Assembly (NCBI RefSeq): GCF_001426565.1
Contig: NZ_LMFA01000008.1
Span: forward strand, 1 to 64,000
From: Rhizobium sp. Root482
GTDB lineage: Bacteria; Pseudomonadota; Alphaproteobacteria; Rhizobiales; Rhizobiaceae
DNA length: 64,000 nt
Reading direction: 5' to 3'
The notes under the pieces were generated by a model. It was given only the letters and a program-made list of their open reading frames with translations, did no database searches and was not told the origin of the DNA. The translations under genes and the position numbers were made by a program. This document shows, one piece after another, positions 29,378 to 39,332 of the stretch. The first letter of the stretch is position 1. Every line of letters starts with the position of its first letter.

Positions 29378-29524
29378 ATGAACGTAGCACGCTCTTTCAA
29401 CAACTGGCGCAAGTATCGTCAGACCGTTACCGAACTTGGCCGCATGAGCTCCCGCGAACTTCAGGACCTCGGTATCAATCGCGCCGATATCCAGAGCGTT
29501 GCTCGCCAGTCGGTCGCTCGCTAA
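29378..29524 (+). CDS. DUF1127 small protein
   Basis: A 48-residue basic protein with the DUF1127 core (FNNWRKYRQTVTELGRMSSRELQDLGI and the following RADI), split here into visible parts WRKYRQTV, LGRMSSRELQDLG and INRADI. DUF1127 proteins in alphaproteobacteria act in RNA turnover, phosphate/carbon balance and stress adaptation; CcaF1 of Rhodobacter is encoded just before the CcsR small RNAs. The ATG at 29378 has GAAAGGGG upstream. A terminator and a hairpin RNA follow directly, the same arrangement as ccaF1-ccsR. Confidence 0.9.
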   Translation: MNVARSFNNWRKYRQTVTELGRMSSRELQDLGINRADIQSVARQSVAR

Positions 29525-29556
29525 GCGGCTTTCCCTGCCTATCCTGAATGACACTA

Positions 29557-29582
29557 CGCCCGCTGATGACGCGGGCGTTTCT
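29557..29582 (+). terminator. Hairpin after the DUF1127 gene
   Basis: CGCCCGC and GCGGGCG form a perfect seven-pair stem around a TGATGAC loop, followed by a short T-rich tail. It lies 33 bases after the DUF1127 stop. The T tract is short, so part of the transcripts may read through into the hairpin RNA. Confidence 0.7.
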
Positions 29583-29699
29583 GGATCTGGCCTGCCACGA
29601 AGCCCTAAGTTGGAGATTTCCTTCGTCAGGAGAGGCCGTGCATTTCTCGCATAGCTGCACTGCAGCAAAGTCTATTTAATGTGCGGAGAGAATGGGTAT

Positions 29700-29866
29700 C
29701 TTGGTTTTCATCGAAGCGATGCACCTCCTCCCGCAGAGCTTCGATTTCAGACGGCCCACTCCTCCTCCCAAGGGACGTCTGTCGGAACAGCGGCACTCCT
29801 CCTCTTGAGCTGTCTGATCGGTTCTTTTCGGAAAGCCTGCCGCACCTCCTCCCGCGGCGGGTTTTT
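29700..29866 (+). ncRNA. Four-hairpin RNA with anti-Shine-Dalgarno loops ('cuckoo'/CcsR-like)
   Basis: Four successive stems each present a CCUCCUCC-type sequence in the loop. Stem 1 is ATCGAAGC/GCTTCGAT at 29710-29745 with CCTCCTCCC at 29724-29732. Stem 2 is CAGACG/CGTCTG at 29748-29781 with CCTCCTCCC at 29761-29769. Stem 3 is ACAGC/GCTGT at 29787-29813 with CTCCTCCTC. Stem 4 is CCTGCCGC/GCGGCGGG at 29836-29861 with CCTCCTCCC at 29845-29853, followed by T5, so it is also the terminator. This matches the Rhizobiales cuckoo RNAs and Rhodobacter CcsR RNAs, which bind Shine-Dalgarno-like G-rich targets. The 5' end and any processing into two-hairpin units are unknown. Confidence 0.88.
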
Positions 29867-29886
29867 CGTTTTGAGGCCCGGCCGCT

Positions 29887-31014
29887 TCAAAGTCCGAGAG
29901 CGAGCTGCGGGTCTTGCCCGCTCTCTTCGGTGTTGAGCGATGACAGAGTGATCCCCAATAGCCGCACAGACCGTTTGAACGGGAACACCGAGGCGAGCAG
30001 GGTTTCAGCATTCTCCAAGACCATGTCGACGTCGGACACGGGTCCCGAAACGGTCCTGCTGCGTGTCGCCTGACTGAAATCCGAGTATTTGATTTTTACG
30101 GTGATCGTCTTTCCCGTGATGTCGTGCGCTTCGCAATAGCGCCAGACCTTGTCGGCCAATGGCCGCAACTCGGCTTTGGCAAGATCGAGATCGCCGATGT
30201 CCTCAACGAACGTGTCCTCGGCGCCAACAGACTTTCGAATGCGATCGGGTCTCACACGGCGTTCATCGATCCCACGGGCAATGCCGTAGAAATACGGGCC
30301 GGACTTCCCGAAATGCTGCTGGAGGAAGGCGAGGGACTTGGACTTCAGATCAAGCCCGGTTTCTATGCCATGCTGTTTCATCCGCTCGGCGGTGGCCGGC
30401 CCCACGCCGTGGAATTTCTTGACGGGGAGGGCTTCGACAAAGCCCGGACCATTCTTCGGCGTGATGACAGCCTGGCCGTTCGGCTTGTTGAGATCGCTCG
30501 CCATCTTGGCCAGGAACTTGTTGTAGGAGATGCCGGCCGAGGCGTTGAGGCCGGTTACATCCTTGATCTTCACACGGATCTCCAGCGCAATCTCGGTGGC
30601 AATCTTCATGCCCTTCAAATTCTCGGTGACATCGAGATAGGCCTCGTCGAGCGACAGTGGTTCCATCAGGGGCGTATATTCGGCAAAGATCTCGCGGATT
30701 TGCTGGGAAACCGCTTTGTAGACGTCAAAGCGCGGCGGCACAAAGATCAGCTCCGGGCATTTGCGCTTGGCGGTGACCGACGGCATGGCCGAATGCACGC
30801 CGAAGACACGCGCCTCGTAACTCGCGGCCGCCACCACACCGCGGGCCGCCGATCCGCCAACGGCCAATGGTAGTCCGCGCAACGCCGGATTGTCGCGTTG
30901 CTCGACCGAGGCATAAAAGGCATCCATATCGACGTGGATGATTTTGCGCACGGGTTGCACGCTCCCCATGACGTCAGTTCCCAGACGGTAAGCCGGCATG
31001 TCGTGAACGGGCAT
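29887..31014 (-). CDS. dinB: DNA polymerase IV (Y-family)
   Basis: The 375-residue polymerase has the Y-family active site HVDMDAFYASVEQ near residue 25, the second metal site PLSLDEAYLDVTE, the thumb helix-hairpin-helix KFHGVGPATAERM and a little-finger domain. It copies past damaged bases with low fidelity. I use ATG 31014, which fits the end of the upstream SRAP gene at 31047; a longer in-frame start would overlap that gene heavily. It is convergent with the hairpin RNA and downstream of the SRAP gene in a probable two-gene unit. Confidence 0.93.
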   Translation of the reverse strand: MPVHDMPAYRLGTDVMGSVQPVRKIIHVDMDAFYASVEQRDNPALRGLPLAVGGSAARGVVAAASYEARVFGVHSAMPSVTAKRKCPELIFVPPRFDVYKAVSQQIREIFAEYTPLMEPLSLDEAYLDVTENLKGMKIATEIALEIRVKIKDVTGLNASAGISYNKFLAKMASDLNKPNGQAVITPKNGPGFVEALPVKKFHGVGPATAERMKQHGIETGLDLKSKSLAFLQQHFGKSGPYFYGIARGIDERRVRPDRIRKSVGAEDTFVEDIGDLDLAKAELRPLADKVWRYCEAHDITGKTITVKIKYSDFSQATRSRTVSGPVSDVDMVLENAETLLASVFPFKRSVRLLGITLSSLNTEESGQDPQLALGL

Positions 31015-31046
31015 CTGACTGCCCTGGTTGTGCTGCGTGCTGGTGA

Positions 31047-31724
31047 TCAAAGCAACAGACCTTCCTCGTCCGGCTTCGGTTTGGCCTGTGGCGGCACGAT
31101 TACCAGCATGTTGCCTGGGAGCGGGCGCTGTAGGTGGCGGGCTTCCTCCCACGGTGCTGTCAACCAGGTCTCGACGTCTTCAGGCGTGGTCAAGATAGCG
31201 GGCATGGCCTTTTGATGGATAGGCGAGACAATTTCGTTGGGCGAGGTCGTCAGAAATCCGAAGAGTTCATATTCCTGCTCGCCATCCCTGACTTTGCGCA
31301 CCCCCTTCCAAGGCGTCCAGAAGCCGGCGAAAAACATCAGCGGCCGGTCTTCGTTGCCGGCGAACCAGGCGTTCGGCACGCGCCTGCCTTCAATCTTGCT
31401 GGCCGGATCCGGTTCGGCAAAGGAGGTGAACGGCACGACACAGCGGCTGGTGGCCCCAAGCCAGCGCCGCCAGTGCGGCGAGCTTACATTGCGAATATTG
31501 GTGACGCCGGGATCGTAGTTTTTCACATAGGCAGGCGGCGACGGCATGCCCCAGGTCGCCCGGGCAATTTCGCGCTGTCCGTCCTCGGCGATGCGGACAA
31601 TCGGCGCCTGATAGCCCGGATAGACATCGAAGGAGGCCTCGTTCCAGCCTGCCCGGTCCCGGAATGCTTTGGTAAACTGCAGGACCGCATCGCGGGTGGT
31701 CGTCACATTGTAGAGATTACACAT
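31047..31724 (-). CDS. SRAP (HMCES/YedK-like) protein
   Basis: After removal of Met1 the protein starts with Cys2 (MCNLYNVTTT), the residue that in the SRAP family forms a covalent shield on abasic sites in single-stranded DNA. The rest has the family features, including an Arg/Asn block around TNIRNVSSPHWRRWL, CVVPFTSFAEPDP in the place of the catalytic Glu motif, and the His loop HQKAMPAILT. Length is 225 residues. ATG 31724 is required for the Cys2 logic and has AGGAGGACGG upstream. It lies upstream of dinB and near imuAB-dnaE2, so it belongs to a DNA-damage island. Confidence 0.92.
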   Translation of the reverse strand: MCNLYNVTTTRDAVLQFTKAFRDRAGWNEASFDVYPGYQAPIVRIAEDGQREIARATWGMPSPPAYVKNYDPGVTNIRNVSSPHWRRWLGATSRCVVPFTSFAEPDPASKIEGRRVPNAWFAGNEDRPLMFFAGFWTPWKGVRKVRDGEQEYELFGFLTTSPNEIVSPIHQKAMPAILTTPEDVETWLTAPWEEARHLQRPLPGNMLVIVPPQAKPKPDEEGLLL

Positions 31725-31805
31725 TGCCGTCCTCCTATCCAATGTCGGTCAAGGCGAAGTTTCCGACCCTTTCGCAACGCAATCGAGCTTTGAAAGCTCC
31801 AGCGT

Positions 31806-32081
31806 TCACGTCGGCTTTCGCGGCTCAAAAACCAAGGCCGCCTCCAGCAAACAGGGAAATCCCGTCCCGCATCTATCCTGCCCGTCAGAACAGTGCATCT
31901 TGTCGCAACCCATCGCCATGCGACGGCGAAGATCCGCAAAACGCATGCCGGCGCCAAACTCTCTCACCAGCGCCTTGCGATCAAGCTCTCCCAGCTGGCC
32001 GCACGGCTTGCATTGGACGGTGATCACCGGTCCCTTGAAATCCCTAAGCGTCAGCAGGCCGGGCATATCTCTATTTCTCAT
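31806..32081 (-). CDS. Small Cys-rich conserved hypothetical protein
   Basis: The frame gives a basic protein of about 90 residues with the pattern VITVQCKPCGQLGELDR, then RRRMAMGCDKMHCSDGQDRCG. The paired Cys-x-x-Cys and later cysteines suggest a small zinc-ribbon protein; its logic resembles short rhizobial plasmid proteins without assigned function. It is divergent from imuA, with the LexA box between them. The start is uncertain (ATGs at 32081, 32066 and 32096); no strong ribosome site decides it. Confidence 0.6.
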   Translation of the reverse strand: MRNRDMPGLLTLRDFKGPVITVQCKPCGQLGELDRKALVREFGAGMRFADLRRRMAMGCDKMHCSDGQDRCGTGFPCLLEAALVFEPRKPT

Positions 32082-32207
32082 CCACGATATTTTCATCACA
32101 TTCAGCAACAAATTGAATCTGCTTGATGAATCGTTTGAGCAACTGCCGTCTCGTCATGTTGGCCACAGTCCACCCGATTCTTGCCCGTTGACTCATCGCT
32201 GTTTAAG

Positions 32208-32222
32208 GAACAAAAACGGAAC
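32208..32222. promoter_or_regulatory. LexA (SOS) box upstream of imuA
   Basis: GAACAAAAACGGAAC is GAAC-N7-GAAC, the exact reverse complement of the alphaproteobacterial LexA consensus GTTC-N7-GTTC. It lies 49 bases before the imuA ATG. It should make the imuA-imuB-dnaE2 operon damage-inducible and may also affect the divergent small gene. Confidence 0.88.
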
Positions 32223-32270
32223 ATATCAGCTTTTTTTGGCTATGCAAATGCACTCTCGACGTCGGAAACC

Positions 32271-33026
32271 ATGCCAATCACTGCAGCCAACCCCGTTATT
32301 TCCGAGCTTCAGGACCGCATCCGGCGGATGGAAGGCGGAGCTGCCCGCAAGGGCGACGTGCTGTCGTTCGGAATCGCCGAGATAGACGCAAAGCTGCCCG
32401 GTGGTGGGCTTGCCTGCGGTGCTTTGCACGAGGTCGCCGGTGGTGGTGGCGATGCGGTGCATGGTGCCGCGGCCGCTCTGTTTGTCGCCGGCATCGTTGC
32501 GCGCACCAAAGGCGATGTCCTCTGGTGCCTGACACGGCCGGATCTGTTTGCGCCGGCATTGGCACAGGCAGGCCTGCATCATGATCGGGTGATCTATGTC
32601 GAGGCCGACCGGGAAGAGGATGTGCTGACGAATTTCGAAGAGGGTCTGCGTTTTGGCGGGCTTGGCGCCGTCGTTGCCGAACTCGTCCGCCTGCCGATGA
32701 CCGCCTCGCGGCGCCTGCAGCTGGCGGCCGAAGCTTCAGGTACAATCGGCATCGCGCTGCGCAGATGGCGTCGCCCAACGGAGGCAGCAGACTTCGGTCA
32801 ACCTACGGCCGCCACGACACGGTGGCGCATCAGCGTCCTGCCCTCCGAGCCGCTTCCCGTGCCGGGCATCGGTCGAGCGAGATGGCTGGCGGAATTGATC
32901 AGAGCAAGAGCGGGAGAAGCCGCCGAGTTTGAAATAGGTGCCTGCGATGCCACGGGTCGTATCAGTCTTTCTCCCCACGCTATCAACGGACAGGATCAGG
33001 CGCGCCGATCCCGGAATTTCGGCTGA
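32271..33026 (+). CDS. imuA: ImuA, mutasome accessory protein
   Basis: ImuA is a RecA/SulA-like partner of ImuB and DnaE2 in SOS mutagenesis of bacteria lacking UmuDC. The 251-residue protein has the expected ISELQDRIRRMEGG start, IDAKLPGGGLACGALHEV (degenerate nucleotide loop) and VIYVEADREEDVL. ATG 32271 lies just after the LexA box and is preferred over upstream in-frame codons inside the promoter. Its 3' end overlaps imuB by 80 bases in another frame. Confidence 0.92.
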   Translation: MPITAANPVISELQDRIRRMEGGAARKGDVLSFGIAEIDAKLPGGGLACGALHEVAGGGGDAVHGAAAALFVAGIVARTKGDVLWCLTRPDLFAPALAQAGLHHDRVIYVEADREEDVLTNFEEGLRFGGLGAVVAELVRLPMTASRRLQLAAEASGTIGIALRRWRRPTEAADFGQPTAATTRWRISVLPSEPLPVPGIGRARWLAELIRARAGEAAEFEIGACDATGRISLSPHAINGQDQARRSRNFG

Positions 33027-34458
33027 AACACCTGTCGTGGTCGTTTCCCGCAGTGGATCGAAACGCACCGTCGCGGCAATCGACGCTGCGGCCTTCAAGG
33101 CCGGCGTCCGCATCGGCATGCCCGCCGCCAAAGCCCAGGCAATGATATCCGGCCTGCATCTGGTCGATGCCGATCGGCAAGGTGATGCCGAGGCGGTCGA
33201 GCGTCTGGCGCTGTGGATGCTGCGCCAATATACGCCGGTCGTGGCAACTGACAGTCCCGACGGCATTGTCATGGATACGGAAGGCGCCGACCACCTGCGC
33301 GGCGGCGAGGTGCCGATGCTGACCGGCCTGGTCAACGCTTTGAGAGGTCGCGGTCTTCAAGCCCGCGGGGCTATCGCCGATACCTGGGGCAGTGCTCATG
33401 CGATTGCCCGCGCTATGCCGCGGGAGGTGACAATCGTCCCGGTTGGCGACACAGCCAAAGCCATCGTCAATCTGCCGATTTCCAGCCTTCGCCTGCCGCC
33501 CGACATCGTCAGCGGGCTGACAGTGCTTGGGTTTCGGACCGTCGGAGAGCTTTCTGCAACGCCGCGAGCGCCTTTGGCACTGCGCTTCGGACCGGAAGTT
33601 GGTCGCAGGCTCGATCAGATGTTCGGGCGCCTTGCCGAACCCATTGACCCCATTCGTACCGCGGACCTGATCGAAGTGGCGCGTTCGTTTTCCGAACCGA
33701 TCGGGGCTGCCGAGACCATCGCCAAATATATCGGCAAGCTGGTCGTTGAACTCTGCGCCGGATTGGAGACGCGCGGGCAGGGTGTTCGCCGCGCGGACCT
33801 GATTATCTATCGCGTCGACAACACCCTGCAGTCGCTGCGTGCCGGCACGGCAAAGCCGGTGCGCGACATTTCCCATCTGACAAAGCTTCTCTGTTCCAGC
33901 ATCGAGAAGATCGATCCCGGTTTCGGTATCGAGAAACTATCTCTTGCCGCGACGATGATTGAGCCTTTCGAAGAAAAGCAGTCAATCTCCTCCCTTATCG
34001 AAGAAACCGTCGTCGACGTCACGCCACTGCTCGACAGTCTTGGAAATCGCGGTCAGCGCATGTACCGGCTGGCGCCTGTCGAAAGCGACGTTCCCGAGCG
34101 CAATGTCGGGCGTGTCTCCCCCATTGCTGAAAAGCTGGGGCAAGACTGGCCGACCCGCTGGCCGCGGCCAAGCCGGATACTGGCGCACCCGGAACGGATC
34201 GAGGTGATCGCGCTCACACCCGACCATCCGCCCGCATCCATGACCTGGCGCGGCAAGCGCCGGCGCATCAAGCGTGGTGACGGGCCGGAACGGATATTCG
34301 GCGAGTGGTGGGTGCGCTCTTCCGAGATGGAGGCGGTCAGGGATTATTATTCCGTCGAGGACGAGGACGGTAATCGCTTCTGGGTCTATCGTTCCGGTGA
34401 CGGCGTGGATCCCGCAACCGGAACGACCGAATGGTTCCTGCACGGGATTTATGGCTGA
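32947..34458 (+). CDS. imuB: ImuB, catalytically dead Y-family scaffold
   Basis: ImuB resembles a Y-family polymerase but lacks the acidic catalytic residues; here the DMDAF position reads [11 protein letters not shown]. It tethers DnaE2 to the beta clamp. The 503-residue protein keeps the palm-like region, a helix-hairpin-helix segment ([25 protein letters not shown]) and the C-terminal ImuB-C part ending in [13 protein letters not shown] use ATG 32947; a GTG nine bases upstream is possible. The stop overlaps the dnaE2 start by one base. Confidence 0.93.
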   Translation: MPRVVSVFLPTLSTDRIRRADPGISAETPVVVVSRSGSKRTVAAIDAAAFKAGVRIGMPAAKAQAMISGLHLVDADRQGDAEAVERLALWMLRQYTPVVATDSPDGIVMDTEGADHLRGGEVPMLTGLVNALRGRGLQARGAIADTWGSAHAIARAMPREVTIVPVGDTAKAIVNLPISSLRLPPDIVSGLTVLGFRTVGELSATPRAPLALRFGPEVGRRLDQMFGRLAEPIDPIRTADLIEVARSFSEPIGAAETIAKYIGKLVVELCAGLETRGQGVRRADLIIYRVDNTLQSLRAGTAKPVRDISHLTKLLCSSIEKIDPGFGIEKLSLAATMIEPFEEKQSISSLIEETVVDVTPLLDSLGNRGQRMYRLAPVESDVPERNVGRVSPIAEKLGQDWPTRWPRPSRILAHPERIEVIALTPDHPPASMTWRGKRRRIKRGDGPERIFGEWWVRSSEMEAVRDYYSVEDEDGNRFWVYRSGDGVDPATGTTEWFLHGIYG

Positions 34459-37400
34459 TGCGCTACGCCGAGCTCCAGGTCACCAGCCATTTTTCCTTCC
34501 TTCGCGGTGCATCGGGCTGCGATGAACTGTTTGCCACCGCCAAGGAAATTGGCATAGAGGCGCTCGGGATTGTCGATCGCAACAGCCTTGCCGGGGTCGT
34601 GCGCGCCTGGGAGGCGGCCAAGGAAACCGGCATCGGACTGGTCGTTGGCTGCAGGCTCGATCTGGCGGACGGCATGTCGATGCTGGTCTATCCGACGGAC
34701 CGGGCTGCCTATTCGAGGCTGTGCCGGCTTCTGTCCCTCGGCAAGGAGCGGGGCGGCAAGGGTCACTGCATCCTCGATCTGTCGGATGTCTCCCTCTATG
34801 CAGAGGGCCTGCTCGCCGTCCTGATTCCCGGCGAAGCCGACGATAAGTGCGCGATCCGGCTGCGCAAGGTGAAGGAGATATTTGGCGACCGCGCCTATAT
34901 GGCGCTGACGCTGCGCCGGCGGCCGAACGATCAGCTACGCCTTCACGACCTCAACTTGCTGGCAATCCGGCACAAGGTTCGGCCTGTCGTCACCAACGAC
35001 GTGCTGTTTCACGAGCCGGGCAGGCGGCAATTGCAGGATATCGTCACCTGCATTCGCCATCGCACCACCATCGACCGGGCCGGCTTCCTGCGCGAACGGC
35101 ATGCCGATCGTTTTCTCAAGCCGCCGGATGAAATGCACCGGCTGTTCGGCCGCTATCCAGAAGCTCTCGCCCGCACCCGCGAGATTGTCGACCGCTGTCG
35201 TTTCGACATGAGCGAACTGACCTATCAATATCCGGAGGAAGCAATCATCCCCGGGCTGACGGCGCAGCAGACGTTGGAAAAATTCACCTGGGAGGGCGTT
35301 CGCGACCGCTACCCCGAGGGGGTGCCTGACGACGTGGTGAAGACCCTCAATCACGAACTCGATCTGATCCGCAAACTCGACTACGCGCCCTACTTCCTGA
35401 CGGTCTACAGCATCGTCCGCTTTGCGCGATCTCAGGATATTCTCTGTCAGGGTCGCGGGAGTGCTGCCAATTCCGCCGTTTGCTATGTGCTTGGGATCAC
35501 GGCGATCGATCCGGCCGCAAACGATCTCTTGTTCGAGCGCTTTATCTCAGCCGAGCGCAACGAACCACCGGATATTGATGTCGATTTCGAGCATGCCCGG
35601 CGCGAAGAAGTGATCCAGTGGATCTACAAGACCTACGGCCGGCAAAAGGCTGCCCTTTGCGCGACCGTCACCCGCTACCGCGCCAAGGGTGCGCTTCGCG
35701 ATGTCGGAAAGGCGCTCGGACTGCCCGAAGACATGATCACGGCGTTGTCGGCCGGTGTCTGGGGCTGGAGCAAGGAGGGCGTCGGCGAAAAGCAGGTCAA
35801 CGAGCTCAACATGAACATGTCCGACCGCCGCCTGCGTCTGACATTGGAGCTGGCGCAGCAGCTGATGGGCGCACCCCGCCATCTCGGCCAGCATCCGGGC
35901 GGCTTTGTCCTGACCAATGACCGGCTTGATGAACTGGTGCCGATCGAACAGGCCCGCATGGAAGATCGGCAAACGATCGAATGGGACAAGGACGATATCG
36001 AGGCGCTCAAGTTCATGAAAGTTGATGTGCTTGCCTTGGGAATGCTGACTTGCATGGCCAAGGGCTTTGCCCTTTTGCAGGAGCACAAGGGGATAACGCT
36101 CGATCTCGCCACCATCGAGCCGGAAGATCCGCCGACCTACGCGATGATCCGCAAGGCCGATACGCTCGGCACGTTCCAGATCGAATCGCGTGCGCAGATG
36201 TCGATGCTGCCGCGGCTTAAACCCCAGACCTATTACGACCTGGTCATCCAGGTGGCGATCGTTCGCCCCGGGCCGATCCAAGGCGACATGGTGCATCCGT
36301 ATCTTCGACGGCGCGAAGGCAAGGAAGCGGTCGTCTATCCGAAGCCGGAATTGGAGGCCGTGCTCGGCAAGACGCTGGGCGTGCCGTTGTTTCAGGAGAG
36401 CGCCATGAAGGTGGCGATCGTCTGCGCAGGCTTTACCGCCGGCGAGGCCGATGCGCTGAGGCGCTCGATGGCGACATTCAAATTCACCGGCGGGGTCAGC
36501 AAGTTCAAGGACAAGCTGGTCCAGGGGATGGTGAAGAATGGGTACACCGAGGAATTTGCCGAAAAGACCTTCTCGCAGCTCGAAGGTTTTGGCTCCTATG
36601 GCTTTCCGGAAAGCCACGCCGCTTCCTTTGCCCTCATCGCCTACGCCTCCTCCTATCTGAAATGCCATTATCCGGACGTGTTCTGTGCCGCGCTCATCAA
36701 CGCGCAACCGATGGGATTCTATGCGCCGGCGCAGATCGTCACCGATGCCCGCGCCCACGGTGTTGTGATCCTGCCGGTCTGCATCAATCACTCGCGGTGG
36801 GATTGCACGCTGGAAGAGATCGAGGGAACGGACGGCCATGCCGTGCGCCTTGGAATGCGTCTGGTAAAGGGGCTGCCCGAACAGGATGCCGCCCGGATCG
36901 CGGTGGCGCGCGGCGACGATCCCTTCGTTTCCGTCGATGACATGTGGCGGCGCGCCGGTGTGTCGTCGGCTTCGCTCGTCAAGCTGGCCGAGGCCGACGC
37001 GTTTCGACCTTCGTTGAAACTGGAAAGGCGTGATGCGCTGTGGGCAATCAAGGCCTTGCGCGACGAGCCCCTCCCGCTGTTTGCTGCGGCCGCCGATCGC
37101 GAGCGGGCGGTCATTGCCGAACAGCAGGAACCGGATGTGGCGTTACGGCAGATGACCGAAGGCGCCAATGTCGTCGAGGACTACGGCCATACGGGCGTGA
37201 CGTTGCGCGCCCATCCGGTCAGCTTCCTGCGCGAGGATCTCACTCGCAAAAACATCGTCACCTGCGCCGAGGCAACATCGGCGCGCGACGGACGATGGTT
37301 GATGACCGCTGGCCTTGTCCTCGTCCGCCAGAAGCCCGGCAGTGCCAAGGGCGTCATGTTCATGACTATCGAGGATGAGACAGGCGTTGCCAATATCGTC

Positions 37401-37721
37401 GTCTGGCCAAGCCTGTTCGAAAAGCAGCGTCGTGTCGTGCTCGGATCGGCCATGATGGCGATCAACGGCAAGATCCAGCGCGAAGGGGGCGTCGTGCATC
37501 TGGTGGCGCAACGGATGTTCGATCTGAGCGGCGATCTGGCAAGCCTTGGCGAGCGAGACACTTTCAGGGTGCCGACAGGACGGGGCGACGAGTTCGCGCA
37601 TGGTTCGCCGGGTAGCCCCGACAGCCGCGAACGGCCGCCGATGGGCGTCAAGGCGCGCGAAATTTACATACCTGACCTTCATATCGATACGCTGAAGGTC
37701 AAGAGCCGGAATTTTCAGTGA
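34458..37721 (+). CDS. dnaE2: DnaE2 error-prone polymerase III alpha subunit
   Basis: The 1087-residue polymerase has an N-terminal PHP domain ([18 protein letters not shown]), the catalytic Asp motif PDIDVDF (near residue 373), the [12 protein letters not shown] block, the FESHAASF-type loop ([15 protein letters not shown]) and a C-terminal OB-fold domain. It carries out translesion synthesis with ImuA and ImuB. ATG 34458 overlaps the imuB stop (TGATG), showing coupling. Some PHP metal residues of true DnaE1 are altered, as usual for DnaE2. Confidence 0.96.
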   Translation: MRYAELQVTSHFSFLRGASGCDELFATAKEIGIEALGIVDRNSLAGVVRAWEAAKETGIGLVVGCRLDLADGMSMLVYPTDRAAYSRLCRLLSLGKERGGKGHCILDLSDVSLYAEGLLAVLIPGEADDKCAIRLRKVKEIFGDRAYMALTLRRRPNDQLRLHDLNLLAIRHKVRPVVTNDVLFHEPGRRQLQDIVTCIRHRTTIDRAGFLRERHADRFLKPPDEMHRLFGRYPEALARTREIVDRCRFDMSELTYQYPEEAIIPGLTAQQTLEKFTWEGVRDRYPEGVPDDVVKTLNHELDLIRKLDYAPYFLTVYSIVRFARSQDILCQGRGSAANSAVCYVLGITAIDPAANDLLFERFISAERNEPPDIDVDFEHARREEVIQWIYKTYGRQKAALCATVTRYRAKGALRDVGKALGLPEDMITALSAGVWGWSKEGVGEKQVNELNMNMSDRRLRLTLELAQQLMGAPRHLGQHPGGFVLTNDRLDELVPIEQARMEDRQTIEWDKDDIEALKFMKVDVLALGMLTCMAKGFALLQEHKGITLDLATIEPEDPPTYAMIRKADTLGTFQIESRAQMSMLPRLKPQTYYDLVIQVAIVRPGPIQGDMVHPYLRRREGKEAVVYPKPELEAVLGKTLGVPLFQESAMKVAIVCAGFTAGEADALRRSMATFKFTGGVSKFKDKLVQGMVKNGYTEEFAEKTFSQLEGFGSYGFPESHAASFALIAYASSYLKCHYPDVFCAALINAQPMGFYAPAQIVTDARAHGVVILPVCINHSRWDCTLEEIEGTDGHAVRLGMRLVKGLPEQDAARIAVARGDDPFVSVDDMWRRAGVSSASLVKLAEADAFRPSLKLERRDALWAIKALRDEPLPLFAAAADRERAVIAEQQEPDVALRQMTEGANVVEDYGHTGVTLRAHPVSFLREDLTRKNIVTCAEATSARDGRWLMTAGLVLVRQKPGSAKGVMFMTIEDETGVANIVVWPSLFEKQRRVVLGSAMMAINGKIQREGGVVHLVAQRMFDLSGDLASLGERDTFRVPTGRGDEFAHGSPGSPDSRERPPMGVKAREIYIPDLHIDTLKVKSRNFQ

Positions 37722-38208
37722 TTACGGTGGGCGGCTACAGAGGGGACGCGCTCAAAAGCAAGGCGATAGGGACACTCAGCGCTGACGCGGTCAATGCCCA
37801 CGGAGATGCCAACTTGATCAGGCGCATTTTTTGTGCGCGTCCTTCGTCCCACTCGGATGCCATGCTCAGTCATCCGCGTCGTGATGCCGACATGGTGCAA
37901 GCGATGGTCGAAACTGGTTTGCAATAACGGTAGACGTGGCTGTGCCGGCCACATTTGCTTTGATCTCTTTTGAGGAGACGTTGTGATGTCCCATGGGGGT
38001 CGCACTATTCCGTTCATGGCAGGAACGCGCGATAGGCAGGATGGAAAATCTCGCGCCACACTCACTTTTGGTAGCGTGCCACCGCCGGCATGGCCTATAG
38101 GAATGCCACCGCCGAGGTTTGGCCCTGGTCCCGTCCCCGCCCAAGCTCCGACATGTTGCAAGCACAAGGGCGATCGCCACGCGTTGGCTTCCCCTGCAGG
38201 AAAAAGTA
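37722..38208. other. Intergenic region after dnaE2
   Basis: About 490 bases without a supported gene. A short plus-strand frame from ATG 37986 has a good GAGGAG upstream, but its Pro/Arg/His-rich product resembles nothing known and runs into the phosphatase gene out of frame. No terminator for the imuAB-dnaE2 operon was identified. Confidence 0.45.
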
Positions 38209-38970
38209 GTGATACCGACCGAGAGCTTACCATCCACCGTCTATGCCATTGCCGACGTCCATGGACGCGCCGATCTTCTCGAAGCCATGCTTGGGTACAT
38301 CGCCGCCCATGCGAATAATCATCAATCTAAGCCTGTCGTGATCTTTCTGGGCGATCTGATCGATCGCGGCCCTCACAGTCCGAAGGTACTCGATCAGGTC
38401 TGCTCGACACTCGATCTCTATCCGGGCTCCCGGCTCATTCTCGGCAATCATGATTTTTACCTGCGTGAGCTCCTTCGCGGTGCTCTCACCTATGAGGACG
38501 CTGTCAATTGGATGGACTGGGGAGGCGTCGCGACAGTGAGTGCATATTCCAGTCGTCCGGTGCCAGATTTTGAGAACATCGCGGCCGATATCCGCCGCGT
38601 CTTCCCACATCATGTGGACTTGCTCGAAAACGCGCATACGTTCATGGAAATGGGCCGCTTCTGTTTTGTTCACGCTGGAATACGTCCCGGCATTCTGCTC
38701 GCAAAACAGGACGAATACGACTTGCGCTGGATCAGGGCCGGTTTTCTCGACCACATGGACGTTCTTGACCACGTCGTTTTACACGGTCACACGATCACAA
38801 AGTCGCAGCGGCCCGAAGTTTACTCAAATCGCATAGCACTGGATACCGGAGCGTACCGGACTGGCCGGCTGAGCGCCGCCGTCATCACGCACGATGAGCT
38901 TTTACACTTCGTATGTACCGAACTGACCGAGAGCGGTTCCATCGAGGTCGGCGAGTGGCGGCCCGACTAA
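38209..38970 (+). CDS. PPP-family metallophosphatase (serine/threonine phosphatase-like)
   Basis: The 253-residue enzyme shows every PPP metal motif in order: ADVHGR (GDxHG-like), GDLIDRGP, GNHD, then FVHAG and LHGHT. This family removes phosphate from Ser/Thr proteins or from diadenosine polyphosphates; which applies here is unknown. I choose GTG 38209, with GGAAAAAG just upstream, because the sequence before it (from a candidate at 38119) is not family-like. No partner kinase is visible. Confidence 0.88.
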   Translation: MIPTESLPSTVYAIADVHGRADLLEAMLGYIAAHANNHQSKPVVIFLGDLIDRGPHSPKVLDQVCSTLDLYPGSRLILGNHDFYLRELLRGALTYEDAVNWMDWGGVATVSAYSSRPVPDFENIAADIRRVFPHHVDLLENAHTFMEMGRFCFVHAGIRPGILLAKQDEYDLRWIRAGFLDHMDVLDHVVLHGHTITKSQRPEVYSNRIALDTGAYRTGRLSAAVITHDELLHFVCTELTESGSIEVGEWRPD

Positions 38971-39332
38971 TCGATAGGGAAGAGTAGATCGTTGTCACGG
39001 ACTGTGTCGTGAAACTCGGACGTTGGCTCCGCCTTCGCGACAGACTGAAATGGAACGGTTCTCCCGTGGGCAGTCGGTCCCGCTTCCGCTTTGCGGCGCG
39101 ATGCTAAGGCTCCTGCGGCTCCCCTTTTCCGGGCGAACCGTGTCGAGAATTCCCGCTTTCCCGCCCTGTTCGGCCGGCGCGATGCTGAAAGCTCCGATGC
39201 TCTTCTATGTTTCCTCCGGGCTTTGCGCGCGCCTGCAGGTGGCGCGATGTGGCATGACGGTAGTGTCCGCTGCGTTGGTTCGACCCCTGAGTAAGAAGCC
39301 TGCGGCCTGACGAGCTCGAGAATTCAGTGGGC
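38971..39332. other. Intergenic region between phosphatase and AbiE genes
   Basis: About 360 bases between convergent genes. The motif GGCGCGATGCT occurs twice (near 39098 and 39176), but otherwise no gene, clear terminator or larger repeat is seen. Confidence 0.45.

Noticed and set aside
35547-36839. Minus-strand frame of 430 codons inside dnaE2
   Set aside because: Antisense shadow of conserved polymerase sequence.
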